From Gammaproteobacteria bacterium (GTDB lineage: Bacteria > Pseudomonadota > Gammaproteobacteria > JAJDOJ01), in NCBI GenBank assembly GCA_027030565.1, contig JALVEU010000015.1, positions 1 through 5,734 on the forward strand: DNA of 5,734 nt. Reading direction: 5' to 3'. The position numbers and the translations under genes are program-made. Shown one piece after another: positions 1-5,734 of the stretch (position 1 is the stretch's first letter; each line of letters opens with the position of its first letter). The notes under the pieces were generated by a model. The model was not told the DNA's origin, did no database searches, and was given only the letters and a program-made list of their open reading frames with translations.

Positions 1-1217
1 TGTGCCATGGTCTGCAGTGGCCGGACCGCCTCCTGCCCGGCGCAGAGCAGGAGCGCCTGGTGCTCGATTCCGAGCCTGCGCAGCCAGGCCGAGGCACGCA
101 AGGCGGTCCGGACGGTGCTCTGCGGGGCGGCCGGGTCCGCCTCCAGCACCAGGGTGGGCCGGCCAGGCCGGAGACCGAAGCGGCTGCGGATGTGGGCCTG
201 CAGCCCAGATTCGGCCAGCTCGGGCGGGACCTCCCGCATGCCTCCGTAGAGCAGGGGCCCCAAGAGTGCCTGCACCTCCGCATACCCGGCCGGATCGAGT
301 CCGAGGTTCCGCAGCTCCGCGGCCGCTGCCCGTCGTGCGGCTTCCAGCGCATCGCGCACCTGCACAGCATTGTCGAACGACGCGATCCTTTCGCCGAGCC
401 CTTCCTCGGAGCGGGCTGCAGCCAGGGCGAACGTGACCACGCCGGATCCGCCCGGCTCCAGATCGAGGACGCAGCGCCACACCAGCGCCGGATCCAGCAC
501 CGGACCCAGTGTACCGCTCAGCGGGTCCCGGGTGACCAGGGCCGCCGGCGCGCGCAGGGAACGCCCGCGTCCGATGAAGCACGTCCGGTCGGTCTCGAAG
601 CTCGTCGAGTCGGCATGCTCCGCGGGGGCGCCCACGACCCAGTGCGCCATGTGGCGTGTGGGCTCCTCGGGCGCGCGGCGCCGCCGCCAGGCGGCCAGGG
701 CATGTTGAGACAGCCGTCGGGTCTGCACGAAGAGCTTGGAGAAGGCCGGATGGGCCGCGTCGGCTGCCGGTTCCTGGAGGACCACCTCCAGGTAGCTCGT
801 CAGTTCGATCCTGCGGGAACGCCGGTCGTGGTTCACCAGCTCGCAGCGTCGCAACTCCACCCCGCTGTGCGGACAGAGACCCACGTCCACACGGCACGCG
901 ATGGCATGGTCTCGGCGCTGGATGCACGCCGCCCCCGGGGAGAATGCCACCTCGTAGTCCTCGATGGGCGCAGCGGTGGGCTGCAGCCCGGCCGACCACA
1001 GGGCGCCGGAGTCCAGATCGCGCAAATACACATACCAGCCCTGGGCGTCCTCGACCGGGTCCGGAATCCAGCGGGTGAGGGCCACCTCGTTCCAGAACGA
1101 GCCCCCGGACCCTGCTGCCGTCAGCACACAGCGCTGCTCGCCGCCGGCCAACACCTGGACATGGGGCAGGGGGTCGTCGAGCCGCTCGGGCCCGAATCGC
1201 GGCCCTGGCGCGCTCAC
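1..1217 (-). CDS. GH94-type (NdvB C-terminal-half-like) carbohydrate phosphorylase, N-terminal 405 residues, truncated by window edge
   Basis: The reading frame is open from a GTG at 1217-1215 to the left edge (405 codons plus 2 bases); the rest of the gene lies outside. The start is fixed: an in-frame TGA lies at 1292-1290, and no other ATG, GTG, TTG or CTG occurs in that frame before the GTG. There is no signal peptide or membrane segment, so it is probably cytosolic. Residues about 20-280 match, by recall, the beta-supersandwich domain of GH94/'glycosyltransferase 36' proteins: VALTRW (45-50), YLRDLDSG (64-71), DYEVAFS (87-93), ELTSYLEVVL (138-147), AADAAHPAFSKLFVQT (151-166) and FIGRGRSL (214-221). 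Residues about 290-405 resemble the linker domain that follows this block in NdvB (ELRNLGLDP 301-309, then a Rossmann-like strand-helix around 353-392). Family members include cellobiose phosphorylase, 1,2-beta-oligoglucan phosphorylase and the C-terminal half of cyclic beta-1,2-glucan synthase. The catalytic barrel is not in view, so phosphorolysis and linkage specificity are inferred. The start overlaps the preceding hydrolase gene by 4 bases. Confidence 0.88.
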   Translation of the reverse strand, partial: MSAPGPRFGPERLDDPLPHVQVLAGGEQRCVLTAAGSGGSFWNEVALTRWIPDPVEDAQGWYVYLRDLDSGALWSAGLQPTAAPIEDYEVAFSPGAACIQRRDHAIACRVDVGLCPHSGVELRRCELVNHDRRSRRIELTSYLEVVLQEPAADAAHPAFSKLFVQTRRLSQHALAAWRRRRAPEEPTRHMAHWVVGAPAEHADSTSFETDRTCFIGRGRSLRAPAALVTRDPLSGTLGPVLDPALVWRCVLDLEPGGSGVVTFALAAARSEEGLGERIASFDNAVQVRDALEAARRAAAAELRNLGLDPAGYAEVQALLGPLLYGGMREVPPELAESGLQAHIRSRFGLRPGRPTLVLEADPAAPQSTVRTALRASAWLRRLGIEHQALLLCAGQEAVRPLQTMA

Positions 1218-4200
1218 GGCGTCGTGCGCCCGGCCGGATCGGCGGCGAAGTGCAGCTCCAGCCGCACCGGGAACCGATCCACGCGGACCTCATGGGCGTC
1301 GAAGCGCGTCCAGGGTTCGCCGTTCACGGTGACGGCGGCGATGGGGTCGGGATGCGGGGAGTGCACCACGATACCTCCGGGGGGCAGAGCGAGGTCGCCC
1401 CCGATCTCCACCACCCGCGCGCCTGCTGGAGTGTCGTGGTAGGTGAAGTTCAAAGGCCCGTAGTACGTGGGAAGGCGCCGGGCCGAGACCCCGGGCTCCC
1501 GGGTGATCCACTCGTCCGGGACGCCGGCGGCGAGCACCAGTGCGTGATCGGATTCACGTTCATAGACCAACAGGGTGCGCAGCGCCCGCAGATACTCCGC
1601 GCCCACCCAGGTGTGCGGCATGTCGCCGATGAAGCGCGGCGCCTTCTCGTCCCGCCAGACGATTTCCGCCCATTCGTTCCAGAAGCGCGGACGCAACCCC
1701 TGGAGCAGGAAGCCGGAGAGGGTGTGTGCGCGTTTCCGCTCACCCATGCGGATCAAGGCCGTGACGATGCGCCATTCGTAGGGCGTGTACGCGGTCCAGG
1801 TCTCGGGGACCTCGAGGCGTTGGTTGAGGAATTGGAAATAGCGCTCGAAAGTGGCCCGCAACGCGGCCTGGGGCAGGTGGGCCAGCTCACCCACCGGATC
1901 CACGGCGATGGCCGTGGAGGTGGCATCAAAGTCCCCCAGCTCGGCGGCACCGGGGATGTAGTCGATTCCATGCAGGTGCATGCTTTCCTGGATGGAGGCG
2001 TAGAGATCCCGTCGCATCGCGTCCCGCATCTGCGCATAGTTCGAAGCCAGCTCGCGCTCGCCCAGGATCCGGGCCATCTCGGCGGCGTCCTTGTAGCCCC
2101 GCAGGGCGAAGAAGTCGTCCCAGTAGGAATGGACCGGGCGGGCCGAATAACCCTCATGACTGATGGAACGGGGCAGCAGGCCCCGAAACAGGGCCTGGGC
2201 GTCCTCGTCGTCCGCATGGCGGCGCTCCAGGTGGCTCCGGCGCAGCGCCTCCAGGTAGCGCACGGCGCGCTTCACGCTGGGCCACATCTCGGTCAGGAAG
2301 CCGATGTCGCGCGTGAAGCGGTAGTACTGCATCACCAAGTAGATCCACTCGCCCTGGCTGTCGTATTCGGGCGTGGGATCCGGTCCGCGGTGATCCACGC
2401 AGCAGGGGACCCGGCCGTCGGCGTCCACGAAGCGGGCATACCACTCGATGTAGCGCCGGACCGGTGTGGTCAGTCCCAGAGCGAGCAGGGCGTTGGCGGT
2501 GATGGCCCCGTCCCGGATCCAGGAGCGGGCGTAGTCGCGCGAGCCCGGCTGCAACGCGGGGCCGTCTTGATTGATGAGGATGTAGGCCAGCGTGGTCTTG
2601 AGGATGGCGATCAGATCCTGGGCCTCGCCCGGGAACCGGATGTCCACGCGCTCCAGCTTGCGGTCCCAGGAGGCCTTGGTGCGGGCCAGTGCTTTGTCCC
2701 ATTCGACGCCGTCGTGCTTCGGATCCGCGGAGGGGGGGCCGTCCAGGGGGGCGGTCACCAGATAGGTCTGGGTGGTATTCGGAGCCAGGTCGAACGCATA
2801 TTGCAGTGCGGCGGAGGCGCGCCGCTGCCGATCGCCCAGTGTGCGGAACGACGGCAGGGTGTCGTTCTTCAGGTAGTGGGTGATGTCGCCTTGCTCGAAC
2901 TTCGCCGCGCCGAAACCTTGCACCGGGGAGAGGCTGTGCAGGGCGGTGGCGCCGTCGATGATCACCGTGGAATCGGCGTAGGAGATGGACTGGATGGCCC
3001 CGACTCCGCCTTGCATGTTGAGCGACTGCCAAGGCGGGTTCACCTGGAAGGGGCGCAGGGCCAGGTAGAGATGGCCCCGTTTGGGTTTGGTGCCCTCGTT
3101 GCTGAGTTCGTAGCGAAGCAGCAATCTGGATCGGGCGGCATCCCCGGTGGCCAGCGCGGTGATCTTCAGACGCAGTCCGTCGTAGTGCCAGACCACCGAG
3201 GGAATGGGTAGGTAGCCGTCGAGCAGTTCCACGGTGCGCTGGACCTCGAGCCAGGTGATCAGCCTGTCGTCCAGGAACAGGAAGGGTTCCACGGAATAGG
3301 CCCCGGCCTTCAGCTCGACCATGCCGTCCTCGTTGATCAGGGCCTCGTGCTCGCCGCCTGGGGTGCCGACCACCGTCCAGTAGGTCTGTTCGTTGTAGAA
3401 GTAACGCGGATACAGGCCGCGCTTCTGGTCGCGGGCGATGGAACTGTAAAAATGATTCGGCGTTGCGGAGAAGGCATAGGGCTTGATCTGCAGGCTGCGG
3501 ATACCGTAGCCCTTGCCGCGGCTGCTGCGCCTCAGATTGAGGAGTAGGAAGCGCGATTCGGCGTCGGGCAGATAGACATAGTCCCGCCCTCCGATACTGT
3601 CCTCCACGGAGTAGACCTGGCTCCAGTGCTGGCCGTCGTCGGAGAGTTCCACATCGTAGGCCAGCGCGTAGTCCTCGCGGTCCCAGTCGATCACCAGGCC
3701 ACCGAACTCCCGGACCTGGCCGAAGTCCAGCATGAGCCACTGCTGCTCGGCGATGGTGCCGCTGTGCCACACCGTGTCCGGGTCCTGGTCGAGCAGGTTC
3801 TCCGGGGCAGTCGTCCCGTCGCTGGTCGAGGCGCGGATCTTGGGGGCGCTGGGGGGAAGCGCGGTCACCGGCCGGGGGACCAGCTCCAGCTCGTCGATCC
3901 AGACCGAGCCTTTGCCGCCCATGCCGGCGCTAATGGCGATCTCGATGGCGGAGATGTGTTTCGGTGGCTCGTCGGACGGCCCCCAGGCCTTGCTGAAATG
4001 ACGTTTCTTGACCGTGATCTTGCGCCACTTGGCGGGGAACTCGAAGTTGCGTTTGCGGAACCACCAGACGTTTTGCCCCTTGGGGCCGATGAGTTTGATC
4101 TCCAGATTGTTGGGCAGGGCCTCACCGCGGATATAGAAGCTCAGGTTGTAGTTGTCCGGCAGTTCCATGGCCAGGCGCCGCCGGGCGATGAGAAAACCCC

Positions 4201-4417
4201 CGCTACCATGGAAATCGAAATCCAGCCGCATCCCCATGCCGCGCTGGCCGAGATCCTGCGCCATCTCGGCCTCCACGCCCTCGGCGGTGTGGATCTCCCA
4301 GGCACTCAGATCGTCGAACGCGTCCAGCATCTCGGCTCGGAGCACGGCATTCCCCCAGGGCAGGAGCAGCAGGGGCAGGATCGCCCAGGACAGGGTGGTG
4401 GTTCGGCGAAGGGTCAC
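1214..4417 (-). CDS. Exported discoidin-domain protein with glucoamylase-like (alpha/alpha)6-barrel catalytic region, 1067 aa
   Basis: This is a complete gene from a GTG at 4417-4415 to TGA at 1216-1214. The start is supported by a consensus GGAGGT 8 bases upstream and by a signal peptide: MTLRR, a hydrophobic run at about 9-21, and likely cleavage between residues 24 and 28. It probably acts in the periplasm or outside the cell. Domains by eye: 30-182, a jelly-roll-like module resembling CBM11/CIA30-type folds (ends GSVWIDELELV); 192-315, an F5/8 type C (discoidin/CBM32-like) module with NLLDQDPDTVWHS (207-219) and WLMLDFG (227-233); about 320-580, a beta-rich region like the N-terminal sandwich of GH15/GH63/GH65-type enzymes; about 595-955, a helical-hairpin barrel; 960-1067, a beta-rich tail. 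Barrel motifs are RSWIRDGA (631-638), PEYDSQGEW (683-691), SYWDDFFALRG (764-774), WNEWAEIVW (913-921) and GDMPHTWVGAEY (931-942). D636 and E690 are candidate catalytic acids by analogy with debranching-enzyme and GH63-like barrels. I cannot assign a GH family or substrate. It lies between importer and GH94 genes, which suggests glucan breakdown before uptake. Confidence 0.9.
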   Translation of the reverse strand: MTLRRTTTLSWAILPLLLLPWGNAVLRAEMLDAFDDLSAWEIHTAEGVEAEMAQDLGQRGMGMRLDFDFHGSGGFLIARRRLAMELPDNYNLSFYIRGEALPNNLEIKLIGPKGQNVWWFRKRNFEFPAKWRKITVKKRHFSKAWGPSDEPPKHISAIEIAISAGMGGKGSVWIDELELVPRPVTALPPSAPKIRASTSDGTTAPENLLDQDPDTVWHSGTIAEQQWLMLDFGQVREFGGLVIDWDREDYALAYDVELSDDGQHWSQVYSVEDSIGGRDYVYLPDAESRFLLLNLRRSSRGKGYGIRSLQIKPYAFSATPNHFYSSIARDQKRGLYPRYFYNEQTYWTVVGTPGGEHEALINEDGMVELKAGAYSVEPFLFLDDRLITWLEVQRTVELLDGYLPIPSVVWHYDGLRLKITALATGDAARSRLLLRYELSNEGTKPKRGHLYLALRPFQVNPPWQSLNMQGGVGAIQSISYADSTVIIDGATALHSLSPVQGFGAAKFEQGDITHYLKNDTLPSFRTLGDRQRRASAALQYAFDLAPNTTQTYLVTAPLDGPPSADPKHDGVEWDKALARTKASWDRKLERVDIRFPGEAQDLIAILKTTLAYILINQDGPALQPGSRDYARSWIRDGAITANALLALGLTTPVRRYIEWYARFVDADGRVPCCVDHRGPDPTPEYDSQGEWIYLVMQYYRFTRDIGFLTEMWPSVKRAVRYLEALRRSHLERRHADDEDAQALFRGLLPRSISHEGYSARPVHSYWDDFFALRGYKDAAEMARILGERELASNYAQMRDAMRRDLYASIQESMHLHGIDYIPGAAELGDFDATSTAIAVDPVGELAHLPQAALRATFERYFQFLNQRLEVPETWTAYTPYEWRIVTALIRMGERKRAHTLSGFLLQGLRPRFWNEWAEIVWRDEKAPRFIGDMPHTWVGAEYLRALRTLLVYERESDHALVLAAGVPDEWITREPGVSARRLPTYYGPLNFTYHDTPAGARVVEIGGDLALPPGGIVVHSPHPDPIAAVTVNGEPWTRFDAHEVRVDRFPVRLELHFAADPAGRTTP

Positions 4418-5235
4418 GCTTTGACACCTCCCAAGATGAGGCCCTCCACATAGTGTCGCTGCAGGGCGGTGAACAGGACCATGACGGGCAGTATGGTGAG
4501 CACGGCCCCGGCCATCATGAGCTCGGTGTCCTGGACGTGCTCACCCATGAGATTGGCCAGCGCCACAGGCAGGGTGTACATGCGATCGTCGGTGAGTACG
4601 ATCAGCGGCCACATGAAGTCGTTCCAGGTGCCCATGAACGTAAAGATGGCCAAGGTCACGAGAATGGGCCGGATCAGCGGGAGCACCACCGACCAGTAGA
4701 TGCGCAGCTCGCCCGCACCATCGAGCCGCGCCGCGTCCAGGATGCTGTCCGGGATGGTGAGCGTGTACTGACGGATCAGAAAGATCCCGAAGATGCTGGC
4801 CATACCGGGGATGATGACGCCCCAGTAGGTGTTGACCAGGCCCATGTGTTTGAGCATTAGGAACAAGGGCAGCATGGCGACCTGTGCCGGGATCACCATG
4901 GCCGCCAGCAGCACCCGGAACAGACGGTCGCGCCGCGCCGAACGCAGTTTGGCGAAGGCATAGCCGGCCATGGAGTTGAGCAGCAGGGAGAGCAGCGTCA
5001 CCGTGGTGGCCAGGAAGGCGCTGTTGAACAGGTAGCGCCCCAGGTTGAGCCGCTGGAACAAGGCCTGGTAGTGGGCCAGGGTGAAAGGCTCCGGCCAGAA
5101 TCGTGGCGGCGTCGCCGTGGCCTGTCCGGGGGGCATGAAAGAGGCGGCCAGCATCCATGCCAGGGGCAGCAGGGTCACCACGGCACACAGGACGGCCGTG
5201 ACGTGCACCGTGATGCGCAGGCCACGGGAGCTCAT
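4414..5235 (-). CDS. Carbohydrate ABC transporter permease, MalG/UgpE type, 273 aa
   Basis: This is an inner-membrane subunit of a CUT1-type sugar importer, predicted to pair with the preceding permease to form the translocation channel. The ATG at 5235-5233 is chosen because it overlaps the upstream stop (ATGA) and gives 273 residues, the usual MalG-family length. An open frame continues upstream to 5334, but that stretch codes for the other permease's C-terminus. Six hydrophobic segments are visible, at about 8-33, 69-95, 105-128, 135-158, 186-205 and 240-258. The cytoplasmic EAA loop, which docks on the ATPase, is at 167-186 (DAARLDGAGE, then VVLP). GTWNDFMWPL (202-211) and the C-terminal YVEGLILGGVKA are typical of the family. 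No strong Shine-Dalgarno site precedes the start, so translation probably depends on coupling to the upstream gene. Family assignment is firm. The substrate cannot be read from the sequence; oligosaccharide is inferred from the neighbouring hydrolase and GH94 genes. Confidence 0.95.
   Translation of the reverse strand: MSSRGLRITVHVTAVLCAVVTLLPLAWMLAASFMPPGQATATPPRFWPEPFTLAHYQALFQRLNLGRYLFNSAFLATTVTLLSLLLNSMAGYAFAKLRSARRDRLFRVLLAAMVIPAQVAMLPLFLMLKHMGLVNTYWGVIIPGMASIFGIFLIRQYTLTIPDSILDAARLDGAGELRIYWSVVLPLIRPILVTLAIFTFMGTWNDFMWPLIVLTDDRMYTLPVALANLMGEHVQDTELMMAGAVLTILPVMVLFTALQRHYVEGLILGGVKA
4426..4431 (-). promoter_or_regulatory. Consensus Shine-Dalgarno site for the discoidin/hydrolase gene
   Basis: The minus strand reads GGAGGT 8 bases before the GTG at 4417-4415. 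The site is embedded in the last codons of the upstream permease gene (the GGVKA tail). This decides the GTG as the hydrolase start and makes strong independent initiation likely despite the non-ATG codon. Confidence 0.85.
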
Positions 5236-5734
5236 ACACCGTGCCCGCGCTGCAGGCGCATCTGCACCAAGGTCGCTGCCAGGATGATGAGGAACAGTAC
5301 GAAGGCCACGGCCGAGGCGTAGCCCATGTTCCACCAGCGGAAACCCTCCTGATACATGAGCAGGACGATGCTGAGCGTGGCGTTGTCCGGCCCGCCCTGG
5401 GTCATGACGTAGGGCTCGGCAAAGAGCTGGAAGTAACCGATCAGGGTGATGATGCTCACGAACAGGAAGGTGGGTCTCAGCATGGGCAGGGTGACGTGGA
5501 GGAACTGGTGGCGCCGGTCTGCGCCGTCGATGCGTGCGGCCTCGTACAGCTCACGCGGGATGCTCTGCAGGGCGGCGACGAAGATCACCATGTTGTACCC
5601 GAAGTTCTTCCACACGGCCATGAGGATGATGGCCGGCATCGCCCAGCGGGGATCGCCGAGCCAGTCGATGGGCCTGATGCCCAGCAGGCCCAGGCCGTAG
5701 TCGATCAACCCCCCACCGGGCTGGTACAGATAGC
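5232..5734 (-). CDS. Carbohydrate ABC transporter permease, MalF/UgpA type, C-terminal 166 residues, truncated by window edge
   Basis: The open frame enters from the right edge (first full codon at 5732-5730) and stops at TGA 5234-5232. The 5' part of the gene is outside the window, so no start is claimed; the TTG at 5708-5706 is an internal leucine codon. The visible part starts with YLYQPGGGLIDYGLG and PIDWLGDPRWAMPA, a periplasmic-loop and membrane-segment pattern typical of MalF/UgpA/LacF-type subunits. The EAA loop sits at visible residues 64-83 (EAARIDGAD, then VTLP) and contacts the ATPase. The MTQGGP motif (110-115) and a final membrane segment (about 137-156) are also family hallmarks. 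It forms the heterodimeric channel with the next gene, which it overlaps by 4 bases. In such operons the solute-binding protein gene usually lies just upstream, which would be beyond the right edge. The imported sugar is not identifiable from this fragment. Confidence 0.94.
   Translation of the reverse strand, partial: YLYQPGGGLIDYGLGLLGIRPIDWLGDPRWAMPAIILMAVWKNFGYNMVIFVAALQSIPRELYEAARIDGADRRHQFLHVTLPMLRPTFLFVSIITLIGYFQLFAEPYVMTQGGPDNATLSIVLLMYQEGFRWWNMGYASAVAFVLFLIILAATLVQMRLQRGHGV

Noticed and set aside
1214..1300. Possible frameshift joining the hydrolase and GH94 frames into one fusion gene
   Set aside because: The GH94 frame has its own stop at 1292-1290 and a GTG start exactly overlapping the hydrolase TGA. 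The hydrolase ends after a plausible C-terminal beta domain. This is an ordinary coupled junction.
2732..2751. G7 and G6 tracts close together, a possible slippage or phase-variation site in the hydrolase gene
   Set aside because: On the coding strand they are proline/glycine codons in an interdomain linker (around residues 555-565). The frame is intact on both sides, and such C-runs are expected in high-GC genes.
1250..3211. Long plus-strand open frame (653 codons), with others at 60-1442 and 3626-4453
   Set aside because: These lie antisense to genes with clear domain signatures. Their translations are low-complexity, rich in Gly, Arg, Val and Gln, without recognisable motifs. High GC at third codon positions removes stop codons from opposite-strand frames, which explains their length.
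4414..5334. A longer start for the MalG-type permease at 5334
   Set aside because: The extra 33 residues are Arg/Pro-rich, unlike the family N-terminus, and are coded by the well-supported C-terminus of the preceding permease. The ATG at 5235 gives the ATGA overlap and the normal length.

Overview
The window is a stretch of high-GC (roughly two thirds G+C by eye), fully coding bacterial DNA. All genes lie on the minus strand, so transcription runs from the right edge toward position 1. GTG starts, a consensus Shine-Dalgarno site and zero intergenic space point to a Gram-negative, probably proteobacterial chromosome. I cannot name the genus from sequence alone. There are no RNA genes, mobile elements, CRISPR arrays or intergenic gaps, and nothing is left unannotated.

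In transcription order: (1) 5734-5232, the C-terminal part of a MalF/UgpA-type sugar ABC-importer permease, cut by the right edge; (2) 5235-4414, a complete MalG/UgpE-type partner permease; (3) 4417-1214, a 1067-residue exported protein with an N-terminal beta-jelly-roll-like region, an F5/8 type C (discoidin/CBM32-like) domain, a beta-sandwich region and a glucoamylase-like helical-barrel domain; (4) 1217-1, the first 405 residues of a GH94-type protein (formerly 'glycosyltransferase 36'), related to the middle and C-terminal half of the cyclic beta-1,2-glucan synthase NdvB but lacking the synthase's membrane glycosyltransferase part. It is cut by the left edge.

Every junction is a 4-base stop/start overlap (ATGA, GTGA, GTGA), so the four genes almost certainly form one translationally coupled operon. 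The simplest reading is a carbohydrate-scavenging system: the exported enzyme binds and trims a glucan outside the cytoplasmic membrane, the two permeases import the oligosaccharides, and the cytosolic GH94 protein may cleave them by phosphorolysis. The NdvB relationship and the known Listeria sophoro-oligosaccharide importer/phosphorylase gene cluster make a beta-1,2-linked glucan a reasonable candidate substrate, but this is inference. The solute-binding protein, the ATPase and the GH94 catalytic domain are outside the window. The most interesting item is the large exported protein, whose catalytic family I cannot assign and whose close operon partners limit its likely role.
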